Shown here: in pieces, positions 40,593 through 48,938 of the stretch
Position numbering within the stretch: the stretch's first letter is position 1
Layout of the letters: the number at the start of each line of letters is the position of its first letter
Assembly: GCF_002964705.1 (NCBI RefSeq)
Contig: NZ_PQCD01000003.1
Location: forward strand, 1 to 64,000
Reading direction: 5' to 3'
From: Pseudoalteromonas sp. T1lg75
Lineage (GTDB): Bacteria > Pseudomonadota > Gammaproteobacteria > Enterobacterales > Alteromonadaceae
Length of the DNA: 64,000 bases
Program-made: the position numbers and the translations under genes
The notes under the pieces: generated by a model
The model's input: the letters and a program-made list of their open reading frames with translations, nothing else
The model's database searches: none
What the model was told of the DNA's origin: nothing

Positions 40593-42064
40593 GATGTTGC
40601 TCCTTGTGCCAATAACTGCTGCACCAGGGTGCGATCACAAAACGGCAATACCTGATCGCCGATAATCTGGTAATCCTCATGGCCCTTGCCGGCGATAAGG
40701 ACAATATCGCCAGGCTGAGCCTGAGTGATGGCCAAGGCAATGGCCTTGGCACGGTCAATTTCATACTGCACATCGACGTTGGCACTGAAACCAGAACGGA
40801 TATCATCGAGGATGGCTTGTGGGTCTTCGCTGCGCGGATTGTCACTGGTTACCACGATACGGTCGGCGTACTTTTGTGCCGCCTTCGCCATTAATGGACG
40901 CTTGCCCTTGTCGCGGTCGCCGCCACAGCCGAACACGCAGGTGACCTTGCCCGAAGCATGCTGGTGCAACGCCTGCAGGGCCAACTCGATGGCATCTGGG
41001 GTGTGAGCATAATCGACCACGCAGGTCGGGCCGCTAGCAGCGCTATAGGCCTGCATGCGCCCTGCGATGGGCTGTAGTTGTTTGCACGCCGCCAACAACT
41101 GCTCCAAGGGGTAACCCAGCCCCAGCAAGGTGGCCAACGCAGCCCCCAGGTTATAGAGGTTAAACTCGCCAAACAGCGGTAAGGTGACTTCACCCTCGCC
41201 CCAACTGCTTTCGATATGCGCCTTCAAGCCATGGGGAAGGAATTGCACCTTGCTGAAATACAGATAACGGCCATGGGTGGGTGGCAGCGTTTTACGGCCA
41301 TACACCACCAACTCGGGAAAGTCATATTTTTCCAGCCAGGTCTGTGCCACCGCATCGTCCTGATTGAGCACCACCAACTCGGCATCACAGTCACGCATCA
41401 GGATCAGCTTGGCATCGCCATAGCTTTGCATATCACCATGGTAGTCGAGGTGATCACGGGATAAATTGGTGAACACTGCGGCCTTAAAACGACTGTTGGC
41501 AACACGTCCCTGGATCAGGCCATGAGACGACACTTCCATCGCCACCAGCTCTTTTTGCTGCTCTTTTAGCTGAGCAAAGATCTGCTGCAGCTCAACACTC
41601 GAGGGTGTGGTGTTGGCCAGTTCATTGAGCTGGTCCAGCTCACCCCAGCCTAAGGTACCGATAATGGCACTGGGATGTTGGCAATGCTGAGCCAGGGTGG
41701 CGATCATCGCCGTAGTCGATGACTTGCCATTGGTGCCGGTTACCCCGACCAAATCGAAGGCATGACTGGGCTGACCATAAAAGCTCGCCGCCAGCTCGCT
41801 CAAACGCAGACTGAGACGCTCAATAACGATAATGCGCTCATCGTCGCAATTAAGTTCACAGCGACTGTCGGCAATCACCGCACTAGCGCCTTGGGCGATG
41901 GCTTGCTGAGCAAACTGACCGCCATCGAGTTGATGACCTTTAATGGCCACAAACACATCGCCACGTTGAACGCGGCGACTATCTAATTGTAATTCGTTGA
42001 CCAAGCCTATCTCGGTATCGATTCCCCAAGGGGCGAGTACTTCGCGAAGATTACGCATCTCCAC
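40589..42064 (-). CDS. murE: MurE, meso-diaminopimelate-adding ligase
   Basis: 491 residues. It adds the third stem residue to UDP-MurNAc-L-Ala-D-Glu. ATP loop VTGTNGKSSTTAMI (about 108). The substrate-selecting motif is DNPRSEDP (about 405), the signature for meso-DAP rather than lysine, consistent with a Gram-negative wall. DYAHTPDAIELALQAL is also typical. It overlaps ftsI by 14 bases and murF by four. Confidence 0.97.
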   Translation of the reverse strand: MEMRNLREVLAPWGIDTEIGLVNELQLDSRRVQRGDVFVAIKGHQLDGGQFAQQAIAQGASAVIADSRCELNCDDERIIVIERLSLRLSELAASFYGQPSHAFDLVGVTGTNGKSSTTAMIATLAQHCQHPSAIIGTLGWGELDQLNELANTTPSSVELQQIFAQLKEQQKELVAMEVSSHGLIQGRVANSRFKAAVFTNLSRDHLDYHGDMQSYGDAKLILMRDCDAELVVLNQDDAVAQTWLEKYDFPELVVYGRKTLPPTHGRYLYFSKVQFLPHGLKAHIESSWGEGEVTLPLFGEFNLYNLGAALATLLGLGYPLEQLLAACKQLQPIAGRMQAYSAASGPTCVVDYAHTPDAIELALQALHQHASGKVTCVFGCGGDRDKGKRPLMAKAAQKYADRIVVTSDNPRSEDPQAILDDIRSGFSANVDVQYEIDRAKAIALAITQAQPGDIVLIAGKGHEDYQIIGDQVLPFCDRTLVQQLLAQGATS

Positions 42065-43874
42065 CTCCTTTTACTGCTAGGTTGGCTACCGGTTCTAAAT
42101 CGGGCGCCACGTTCAGAATACGCAGCGCATTGGAAATGATTTCAGCAAAGGCCGGACCCGCGGTGGCACCGCCATAATATACATCACCACCGGGTTCGTT
42201 GACCATGACCACCACGGCCAGGCGCGGGTCGCTGACCGGACCGACACCGGCAAAATAGCCGACATATTCGTCGCCGTAACCGCCGGCAACCGCTTTCTTA
42301 GATGTACCTGTCTTCGCCGCGACGCGATAACCGTCGACCTTCACCTTGGATGCGGTGCCGCCCTTCTCAAATACGCTTTCCATCATTTCGACAACGGCTT
42401 TAGCGTCTTGTTCTTGAAAAACACGCTCTCCGGGTAAGGGTTCTTCTTGTTTTAATATGGTCAGAGGGCGTGAAATGCCGCCGGCACCCAGGGTCGCATA
42501 AAAGCGCGCCAACTGGGCGGTGCTCACCGAAATGGCATAACCGAACGACAGCGTGGCAATTTCAAAATCGGACCAACGGCGGTTTGGATAAAACAGGCCG
42601 CTGCTTTCGCCTATCATACCGGTGCCGGTGTCGCTGCCAAAGCCTACGCGCTCGAACAGGCCAACAAAATAATCTTTAGGCAGATCTTGGGAGATCTTCG
42701 CCACACCCATGTTACTTGAAACCTTGAGGATCTCGCGCAGTGACATCTCGCCACGGTTACGGGTGTCTTGTACCAGGCTGCCACCAACACGCATCCAGCC
42801 CGGATAGGTGTCTATGGTATCGTTGGCGTCGATATTGCCATAATCCAAACCGGCCAGGATAGTCAGCGGTTTAATGGTTGAACCCGGCTCGAACAGGTCG
42901 GTAATAGCGCGGTTACGACGTTTATGGGGCGCCGCATCCTCCAAATTATTGGGATTAAACGAAGGACTGTTAACCATGGCCAGGATCTCACCGGTTTTAA
43001 CATCCACCACCATGGCGGAGCCGGATGTTGCCTTATAGGTCAGTACCGCAGATTTAAGCGCTTTGTAGGCAATAACCTGAATACGCTGATCGATAGACAG
43101 CTGAATGTCTTCCGGTTCCACGCGCTGGCGCTCGTCCAAGACGGCAACTTCGCGGCCACGGGCATCCTTACGAATAGTGCGGCGCCCTTCTGTGCCGGTC
43201 AACGCTTCGTCATAGAGCTTTTCGATGCCCTCGATACCATGGCCGTCTATATTGGTAAAACCGAGTACATGGGCGGTGACTTCACCGGCTGGGTAATAAC
43301 GTTTGGACTCGTCAAGCAGGTGCACACCGGGCAGATTCAGCTCATCGATATAGTTGGCCACCGCCGGTGTTACCTGACGTTTTAGGTAGATAAATCGACG
43401 GTCTTTGTCGCCGGTTAAGCGGGTATCAACATTGGCACGCTCTAGGCGCAACACATCGGCAAGCTCGCGCCAGCGCATATCCTGCTTGTAAAAGGCGGTC
43501 TTAAGTTCGGCCAGGTGAGCCGGACGGTCGAGGATATCCTGCGGATCTTCCCCTTGCTTTTTCGCGCGCTTCACCACCTTGCTTTGCAGGTACTTGTCAA
43601 TGGCTTTAGGGTCGGCATAAACGCTGACCACGGGCACACTTACAGCCAGCTCTTTGCCTTGACGGTCGAAGATCATGCCGCGCTGCACATGCAACTTTTC
43701 TACCCTTACGGTGCGCTTAGCATTTTCACTGCGCGCCTTATCCGGCTCGATTACCTGCAAATAGGCGGCACGGGCCACCAGCGTCACAAAAACCAGCAGC
43801 ACAGCAGCGCATACCAGCACAAAGCGCCAGGTAATTAAATTGTTTGCATTGCTTTTGCGTTTCGCTGCTCTCAT
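42051..43874 (-). CDS. ftsI: FtsI (PBP3), septal transpeptidase
   Basis: 607 residues. A short basic cytoplasmic N-terminus (AAKRKSNANN) and one membrane helix (about 17-38) precede the pedestal domain and a class B transpeptidase domain. Active-site motifs are FEPGSTIKPL (SxxK, serine near residue 330), SSNMGVAKIS (SxN, about 386) and AAKTGTSKKA (KTG, about 521). It cross-links septal peptidoglycan with FtsW. It overlaps ftsL by four bases. Confidence 0.97.
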   Translation of the reverse strand: MRAAKRKSNANNLITWRFVLVCAAVLLVFVTLVARAAYLQVIEPDKARSENAKRTVRVEKLHVQRGMIFDRQGKELAVSVPVVSVYADPKAIDKYLQSKVVKRAKKQGEDPQDILDRPAHLAELKTAFYKQDMRWRELADVLRLERANVDTRLTGDKDRRFIYLKRQVTPAVANYIDELNLPGVHLLDESKRYYPAGEVTAHVLGFTNIDGHGIEGIEKLYDEALTGTEGRRTIRKDARGREVAVLDERQRVEPEDIQLSIDQRIQVIAYKALKSAVLTYKATSGSAMVVDVKTGEILAMVNSPSFNPNNLEDAAPHKRRNRAITDLFEPGSTIKPLTILAGLDYGNIDANDTIDTYPGWMRVGGSLVQDTRNRGEMSLREILKVSSNMGVAKISQDLPKDYFVGLFERVGFGSDTGTGMIGESSGLFYPNRRWSDFEIATLSFGYAISVSTAQLARFYATLGAGGISRPLTILKQEEPLPGERVFQEQDAKAVVEMMESVFEKGGTASKVKVDGYRVAAKTGTSKKAVAGGYGDEYVGYFAGVGPVSDPRLAVVVMVNEPGGDVYYGGATAGPAFAEIISNALRILNVAPDLEPVANLAVKGGGDA

Positions 43875-44197
43875 GGCACTATCACCACTTCTTCATCTTC
43901 ACTGGTTGGTCGCTTCATATTCAGCTGCTCGGTGGCAATTTGCTCTATCCGTGCATGCTGAGAATAAAATTCTTCTTCTACCAATAAGTAACGCCAATTT
44001 AGATCAAGCTCATCACGTTCCTGCAGCAGTTTATCCTGAGCGATCAGCTGCGCCCGCGATAAGTGCGTCACCTGGACTATGGCTAACGCACTGAACAGAA
44101 TAGAAAAAAGCAGCCCCAACGTTAGCTTGTTGTCAATCAATCCCCGTATTATCTCGACGAAGAGGTTTGGTTGGCGTTTTACTGGTTGTTGGCTCAT
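43871..44197 (-). CDS. ftsL: FtsL, divisome protein
   Basis: 108 residues, bitopic. A cytoplasmic N-terminus ([13 protein letters not shown]) leads to one membrane helix (about 26-46, [21 protein letters not shown]) and a periplasmic coiled coil with Leu-rich heptads ([20 protein letters not shown]). It pairs with FtsB and binds FtsQ, and it activates FtsWI. Poor primary-sequence conservation is normal; the position between rsmH and ftsI settles the call. Confidence 0.94.
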   Translation of the reverse strand: MSQQPVKRQPNLFVEIIRGLIDNKLTLGLLFSILFSALAIVQVTHLSRAQLIAQDKLLQERDELDLNWRYLLVEEEFYSQHARIEQIATEQLNMKRPTSEDEEVVIVP

Positions 44198-45132
44198 CCC
44201 AATCTCTCGGCAACACGAAGGACGGAGCTGCGCGCACGGCTATTGCGAGCGATCTCTTCATCACTCGGCTTAATGGCTTTGCCTACTGCCTTTAACGTCA
44301 GTTCTTTATTTAATTGTGCATCGGTTAATGGCAGACCTCTAGGCACAGCCTCTCCCTTGCTCTGCTTTTTGATAAATTGTTTTACGATTCGGTCTTCCAA
44401 CGAATGGAAGGAAATTACCACCAGGCGACCACCGGGTTTAAGCACCGACAGAGATGCCTGCAGCGCGGTTTGAATCTCTTCCAGTTCGCTGTTGATATAA
44501 ATACGAATGGCCTGGAAGGTACGTGTGGCCGGGTGCTTGTGTTTGTCTTTTACCGGCACCGCCTCGTCAATTAACTGTGCCAATTGCGCCGTAGAGTTAA
44601 TCTCGGTGTGTGCTCGGGTTTCGATGATCTTGGTGGCAATACGGCGGGCAAATTTCTCTTCGCCGTACTTTTTAAACACAAACACCATGTCCTCTAATTC
44701 AGCCTCGGCCAACCACTGAGCGGCACTGCGCCCCTGGCTTGGGTCCATGCGCATATCCAGCGGGCCGTCTTTCATAAAGCTGAAGCCGCGTCCGGCATCA
44801 TCCAGCTGCGGCGAAGAAACGCCGATATCCAGCAGGATACCGTCGACCTGACCCGTTATCCCAGCCGCCTCGGCAACCTCATCGAGACGCGAAAAGCGGC
44901 TATGGGCAATGCTAAAACGAGGATCATCGGCAAAGCGCTTGGCGGCAGCAATGGCCGTAGGGTCCTGATCTATGGCCTGCAAGCGGCCCTTTTCTCCCAA
45001 ACGGGCAAGAATCTCGCTGGAGTGCCCGCCACGGCCAAAGGTACCATCGATGTAAATGCCGTCTGGCTTAATTGCTAAGGCATCAATGGTTTCCGTCATC
45101 AGTACGGAGATGTGTTGAAATTCTTCGCTCAT
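44194..45132 (-). CDS. rsmH: RsmH, 16S rRNA m4C1402 methyltransferase
   Basis: 312 residues (formerly MraW). It N4-methylates C1402 of 16S rRNA with S-adenosylmethionine. The SAM-binding motif [16 protein letters not shown] (about 27-42), [23 protein letters not shown]-type segment and the C-terminal [16 protein letters not shown] and [15 protein letters not shown] are characteristic. It starts 23 bp after mraZ and overlaps ftsL by four bases. Confidence 0.97.
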   Translation of the reverse strand: MSEEFQHISVLMTETIDALAIKPDGIYIDGTFGRGGHSSEILARLGEKGRLQAIDQDPTAIAAAKRFADDPRFSIAHSRFSRLDEVAEAAGITGQVDGILLDIGVSSPQLDDAGRGFSFMKDGPLDMRMDPSQGRSAAQWLAEAELEDMVFVFKKYGEEKFARRIATKIIETRAHTEINSTAQLAQLIDEAVPVKDKHKHPATRTFQAIRIYINSELEEIQTALQASLSVLKPGGRLVVISFHSLEDRIVKQFIKKQSKGEAVPRGLPLTDAQLNKELTLKAVGKAIKPSDEEIARNSRARSSVLRVAERLG

Positions 45133-45155
45133 GCGTGTGCTCGCGCCCTATAGAG

Positions 45156-45614
45156 TTAGAATGAAAAATCGCCGAGATCTTCATCCTGATCAAAATCTTG
45201 TTCTAATTCGATGGCAATATCTTTGGCCATCCGCTCTTGCCACAACGTCTCATCCCAGATTTCAAACTTGTTCGACTGCCCTACCAAAACGATTTTCTTA
45301 TCGAGCTTCGCATAATCGCGCAAATGCGGCGCCAGCAACACACGGCCATTCTTATCAAGCTGATAATCCATGGCGTTACCCAGCACCAAGCGCTGCATGC
45401 GTTTGGCCCGTTCTTTCATATTCGAGAGGGCGGCGAGACGCTGTTCAACGATTTGCCATTCACTGAGGGAGTAGAGCAACAAACAGGGGTCGCCAATATT
45501 GATGGTGCATATAATTTCGCCGCCATTATCCGCAAGCAGCTGATTACGATACTTGGTTGGTATCGCAAACCGGCCCTTGTCATCAAGGCTGAGTGTGCTT
45601 GTGCCGCGAAACAT
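45156..45614 (-). CDS. mraZ: MraZ, transcriptional repressor of the dcw cluster
   Basis: 152 residues with two SpoVT/AbrB-like DNA-binding halves, each with a DxxGR motif: LDDKGRFAIPTKYR (about residues 10-23) and LDKNGRVLLAPHLR (about 86-99). MraZ forms a ring and represses its own operon through repeated TGGGN boxes. Such boxes are present at 45665-45699, about 50 bp before the start. It is the first gene of the 16-gene cluster ending with lpxC. Confidence 0.97.
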   Translation of the reverse strand: MFRGTSTLSLDDKGRFAIPTKYRNQLLADNGGEIICTINIGDPCLLLYSLSEWQIVEQRLAALSNMKERAKRMQRLVLGNAMDYQLDKNGRVLLAPHLRDYAKLDKKIVLVGQSNKFEIWDETLWQERMAKDIAIELEQDFDQDEDLGDFSF

Positions 45615-45664
45615 GAGTTAAAAATGCCGTCCGTTTGTTGCTTGTTATTGTTTGCGGGTTATAG

Positions 45665-45699
45665 ATCCATAAAGATCCACTTATACCCACAATTTCCCA
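45665..45699 (-). promoter_or_regulatory. MraZ operator: four TGG boxes at 10-bp spacing
   Basis: On the minus strand the order is TGGGA-N5-TGGGT-N5-TGGAT-N5-TGGAT (plus positions 95-99, 85-89, 75-79 and 65-69 of 456xx). Exact 10-bp spacing matches the MraZ box (TGGGN repeats with five-base spacers). The last two boxes have A in place of the third G. Confidence 0.85.
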
Positions 45700-45708
45700 C
45701 TGAACTAC

Positions 45709-45738
45709 AGTCTAGGGCTTGACAAGGCTTTTTGTCAA
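45709..45738 (-). promoter_or_regulatory. Sigma-70 promoter of the dcw cluster (Pmra)
   Basis: Minus-strand TTGACA (plus 45733-45738), 18-bp spacer, TAGACT (plus 45709-45714). The start site would fall next to the first MraZ box. The -35 box is inside a perfect inverted repeat GCTTGACAA/TTGTCAAGC (45717-45725 and 45732-45740). Confidence 0.6.
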
Positions 45739-45952
45739 GCAATGAAAGTGTGGAAAATGGCGTCTAACCCTAGATAAAATGCGGCTTTAAGGGAAGTCCC
45801 TGAATTAGGTGGAAAAAAGTGGAGCGGATGATTAGAGAGGCATCTTTCGTTCACTTTTTATTCAAGTTTAACACCAAAAAGTCCAGGCTATCCGCCCCCT
45901 AGAGCGGATAAAAGCTAGGTATTTTGTATTAACAATTGAGCATTTAAAAGAC

Positions 45953-45974
45953 AAAAAACGGCTGTGGTTAGCCG
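45953..45974 (-). terminator. Second (downstream) terminator for the hydroquinone reductase gene
   Basis: Minus-strand CGGCT-N6-AGCCG followed by TTTTTTG. Weaker than the hairpin at 46064-46100. It protects the mraZ promoter from read-through. The stretch 45741-45950 has no gene or other signal I can support. Confidence 0.55.
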
Positions 45975-46063
45975 CCATTTAAGCCCTCAAAGTGCCTTTA
46001 TGTGGGACAGGATTGAATGTGAATAATGTTACTCTCAGAGGAGCGAGTGAGTAAAAAACAGGC

Positions 46064-46100
46064 AAAAAAAATGTCGCACCGGACAGTTCCGACACGACAT
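46064..46100 (-). terminator. Terminator of the hydroquinone reductase gene
   Basis: A 30-base imperfect palindrome (46071-46100; ATGTCG...CGACAT outer arms, CGGA/TCCG inner) followed on the minus strand by eight T. Confidence 0.85.
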
Positions 46101-46114
46101 AGGGTATCACCCGC

Positions 46115-47095
46115 CTAAGCGAAAAAGCGGCGGTTATGAGGGCGGGTAAAGTCTAGTCTGGGTCCCTTAGGCACCACGCGTGTGGGGTTAATTTGGCCAT
46201 GACTAAAATAATAGTGACGCTTTATATGGTTAAAGTCTGTGGTGTCGGCCACACCCGGGTGCTGATACAGCTCACGCACATATTGAGATAAGTTTGGATA
46301 ACTCTCTATGGTGCGCAGATTGCACTTAAAGTGGCCGAAGTACACGGCATCAAAGCGGATCAAGGTGGTAAATAAACGCCAGTCCGCCTCGGTGAGCCTG
46401 TTGCCCACCAAGTAGCGCTGTTTACTCAAGCGCAGCTCAAGGTGGTCGAGGGCCTTAAATAAAGCATCAAAGGCTTGCTCATAGGCTCGCTGCGTGGTCG
46501 CAAACCCGGCACGATACACGCCATTATTGATATTTTCGTAAACAAAGGCGTTGATCTCGTCTATTTCACTGTGCAACTCTTGCGGATAAAAATCCTGTTC
46601 GTCCCCGGTCAGGGCGTTAAACGCTGAGTTAAACATACGTATGATTTCCGCCGATTCATTGCTGACAATGCGGTTGGTTTGTTTGTCCCACAGCACGGGC
46701 ACGGTCACCCGGCCACTGTAATCGGCTTTATTACGCGTGTAGATCTGGTGCATAAACTCACTGACAAACAAGGCATCGCCGCTGCTGCCTTCTCCTCGAT
46801 TGAAGGTCCAACCGTTTGAGAGCATATCCGGGCTGACCACGGACACATCTATGTAGTCTTCCAACCCCTTAAGTTGGCGAAATATCAGGGTACGGTGAGC
46901 CCAGGGACAGGCCAAAGACACATATAAATGATAGCGCCCCTTTTGTGCCTTAAATCCCGCCTCGCCACTTGGACCCGCTTCACCATCGGCCGTGACCCAG
47001 TTACGCAACTGGGCCGCTTCCCGGTTAAATTCCCCCTGACTCGATTCGGTGTCATACCATTGATCGCGCCATTGACCTTGTACTAATAATCCCAT
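46115..47095 (-). CDS. Glutathionyl-hydroquinone reductase (YqjG/Xi-class GST)
   Basis: 326 residues, the length of Xi-class glutathione transferases such as YqjG, EcfG and PcpF. They reduce glutathionyl-hydroquinones to free hydroquinones. The thioredoxin-like N-domain has the nucleophilic Cys in VSLACPWAHRTLIFRQLKG (about residue 62), and VPVLWDKQTNRIVSNESAEIIRMF binds glutathione. The helical C-domain has LSKQRYLVGNRLTEADWRLFTTLIRFD and the conserved Tyr segment VYFGHFKCN. A pirin gene lies 9 bp upstream on the same strand; both are linked with quinone or oxidative stress in other bacteria. Confidence 0.93.
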   Translation of the reverse strand: MGLLVQGQWRDQWYDTESSQGEFNREAAQLRNWVTADGEAGPSGEAGFKAQKGRYHLYVSLACPWAHRTLIFRQLKGLEDYIDVSVVSPDMLSNGWTFNRGEGSSGDALFVSEFMHQIYTRNKADYSGRVTVPVLWDKQTNRIVSNESAEIIRMFNSAFNALTGDEQDFYPQELHSEIDEINAFVYENINNGVYRAGFATTQRAYEQAFDALFKALDHLELRLSKQRYLVGNRLTEADWRLFTTLIRFDAVYFGHFKCNLRTIESYPNLSQYVRELYQHPGVADTTDFNHIKRHYYFSHGQINPTRVVPKGPRLDFTRPHNRRFFA

Positions 47096-47104
47096 GCTGC
47101 TCTC

Positions 47105-47938
47105 CTATTCGATTGTGCCAAAACGACCGGCCTGATAATCACGCACCGCTTGCATCAACTCTTCTTGCGTGGTCATCACAAAGGGCCCCATATGGGCGAT
47201 CGGCTGCTGCAAAGGCTCACCGGCCAAGATCAAGGCGCCACCTCCTTGCTCCGAGCTAAGAGCAATGTCACTGCCCGGCTCAAGGATCAAGAGATCACCC
47301 GCCTTATATTGGCCCTGCGCCAAGCTGCCCGTATGGATATAGACCATCACCTTAGACTGATGTAGCGGCGCTAAATCCAGCCGCCCGCCGGGTTGCAACT
47401 CCACATCGGCCAAGGCCGCATCTGCCGCCAGATTATTAAGTGGCGACTCGGCAACTTGCTCTACCGCTTGCCAGCTACCACCAAGTGCACGCAAGCGGGC
47501 ACCAGTGCCATTTTCAATGACCGGCAAGGGTGCAGAGGTAGAATCCTGGTAGCGAGGCGGGCGCATTTTCTCGGCACTGGGCATATTGATCCAGATTTGA
47601 AAACCATGCAGGCCCTCACTTTCGGCCAAGGGCATTTCACTGTGTATGACCCCACGACCCGTACTCATCCACTGCACATCGCCACTGCGAATGGCCTTCT
47701 GATTACCCAGGTGATCCCTGTGCTCAAAGCCGCCTTTTATCAGATAGGTAAAGGTTTCGATGCCGCGGTGAGGATGCGGCGGGAAGCCACCCATATAATC
47801 TTTGCGATCATCGGACTTAAGCTCGTCCAACATTAAAAAAGGATCAAGGTAACGACCATCGAACCCGGCCACGCGGCGAATATTAACGCCGTCACCATCC
47901 TGGGTCGGCTGGGCCTGTAAAACATGTAAAACCTTCAT
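47105..47938 (-). CDS. Pirin family protein (cupin; quercetinase-like)
   Basis: 277 residues, bicupin. The N-terminal cupin keeps the metal ligands: FPPHPHRGIETFTYLIKG (two His) and the Glu/His of VIHSEMPL (about 98-105), preceded by GDVQWMSTGRG. Some pirins (YhhW) have quercetin 2,3-dioxygenase activity in vitro; physiological substrates are unclear. It is 9 bp upstream of the glutathionyl-hydroquinone reductase gene, so the two form an operon probably dealing with quinones or electrophiles. Confidence 0.93.
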   Translation of the reverse strand: MKVLHVLQAQPTQDGDGVNIRRVAGFDGRYLDPFLMLDELKSDDRKDYMGGFPPHPHRGIETFTYLIKGGFEHRDHLGNQKAIRSGDVQWMSTGRGVIHSEMPLAESEGLHGFQIWINMPSAEKMRPPRYQDSTSAPLPVIENGTGARLRALGGSWQAVEQVAESPLNNLAADAALADVELQPGGRLDLAPLHQSKVMVYIHTGSLAQGQYKAGDLLILEPGSDIALSSEQGGGALILAGEPLQQPIAHMGPFVMTTQEELMQAVRDYQAGRFGTIE

Positions 47939-48013
47939 ACGATTTCTCCAAAGTGCTTTTACGGCCAGTTTAGTGTGCGTTTTTGTGAAAAGTAATGCGA
48001 GAAAACAGCATTG

Positions 48014-48036
48014 AGGATGCTAATTTTTAGCATCCT
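48014..48036. repeat. Perfect hairpin in the pirin-tetR intergenic region
   Basis: AGGATGCTAA-TTT-TTAGCATCCT, ten-base arms. No T tract typical of a terminator. It lies about 75 bp before the pirin start and could be a regulator site or a small hairpin element. The rest of the 47939-48226 gap contains the tetR promoter. Confidence 0.55.
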
Positions 48037-48164
48037 GAATCGCATGCCAGTCTATCTAAAGGGTAACTAGGTGTAACTTCCCCGCCCCATGAGGCACACA
48101 AGGTTAAAAAGCGTACCTAGAACTGACAATTTGTAACCTAAGTTTACCAGGCCGCCGTTGGCCG

Positions 48165-48194
48165 TTGACAGAGTCAGGCGCAAGGGATCATAAT
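48165..48194 (+). promoter_or_regulatory. Sigma-70 promoter of the tetR gene
   Basis: TTGACA (48165-48170), 18-bp spacer, CATAAT (48189-48194). The start site falls just before the GAACGTTC palindrome. Confidence 0.6.
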
Positions 48195-48209
48195 CCTCCT
48201 CGCTTTAAG

Positions 48210-48219
48210 TGAACGTTCG
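48210..48219. promoter_or_regulatory. Candidate TetR operator (autoregulation)
   Basis: TGAACGTTCG, with the palindromic core GAACGTTC, repeated as CGAACGTTCG at 48866-48875. It is downstream of the -10 and immediately before the tetR start codon, a position where a bound repressor blocks transcription. Confidence 0.55.
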
Positions 48220-48226
48220 TTTTGTT

Positions 48227-48799
48227 ATGAGATTAAAAGACGATAATAAAAAACAAGCCATCTATCGCGCTGCCATGCGGGTGGTCACCGAGCAAGGACT
48301 TGCCGGTGCATCCATGTCAAAAATTGGCCGGGCGGCTGGCGTGTCGGCATCAACCTTATATGTTTATTTCGAAAATAAGGAAGACATGCTGAACAAGCTG
48401 TATGTGATGCTCAAGGAAGAATCGGCAAATGCCTATTTCGGCGACGTGCATAGCGACACCTCGGTAAAGAGTGTTTTTTGCCAGTATATTCGCAATATGT
48501 TTGCTTTTTTTATCGCTAATCCCATTATGTTTTCTTTTCAGGAGCAATTTAAAAATTCGCCCAATGTCAGTGCTCAGGCGCGTGCACGGGGCCTAGAATG
48601 CGATGCACCTTTACATGAGCTTTACACCCGGGCCGTAACCGAAGGATTGGTAGTCAGTTACCCGAAACCGGTTGTGCATGCACTGACCATAGCCCCCATC
48701 ACCTACCTGATCCAGGCTCATCTGAACCGGGAAATCGAGGTGGATGCGCAATTGCTCGAGGCGACGGTCGATATGGCATGGCGAGCGGTTAGCCGCTAA
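48227..48799 (+). CDS. TetR/AcrR family transcriptional regulator
   Basis: 190 residues from the ATG at 48227; a GTG six codons earlier lies in the operator-like palindrome and is less likely. The N-terminal helix-turn-helix is KKQAIYRAAMRVVTEQGL, then ASMSKIGRAAGVSASTLYVYFENKEDML (about 25-55). The C-terminal ligand domain is unclassified and contains FQEQFKNSPNVSAQAR. The paired GAACGTTC palindromes suggest it represses itself and the outer-membrane protein gene downstream. The ligand is unknown. Confidence 0.92.
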   Translation: MRLKDDNKKQAIYRAAMRVVTEQGLAGASMSKIGRAAGVSASTLYVYFENKEDMLNKLYVMLKEESANAYFGDVHSDTSVKSVFCQYIRNMFAFFIANPIMFSFQEQFKNSPNVSAQARARGLECDAPLHELYTRAVTEGLVVSYPKPVVHALTIAPITYLIQAHLNREIEVDAQLLEATVDMAWRAVSR

Positions 48800-48825
48800 C
48801 TCTCTTTAGAGCCAAATACATTAAG

Positions 48826-48849
48826 CAGGTAATACACACCTGTTTTTTT
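48826..48849 (+). terminator. Terminator of the tetR gene
   Basis: CAGGT-N7-ACCTG followed by seven T. Confidence 0.65.
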
Positions 48850-48865
48850 ACACCCATTAAAAGAA

Positions 48866-48875
48866 CGAACGTTCG
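48866..48875. promoter_or_regulatory. Candidate TetR operator of the DUF2860 gene
   Basis: CGAACGTTCG is a perfect 10-bp palindrome 64 bp before the DUF2860 start. It shares GAACGTTCG with the site at 48210-48219. Confidence 0.6.
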
Positions 48876-48938
48876 ATTAATAAAGTTAAATTGCTTACTC
48901 AGTCATTGAAAAGTTTTTAACCGTGGAGACACAGAAGT

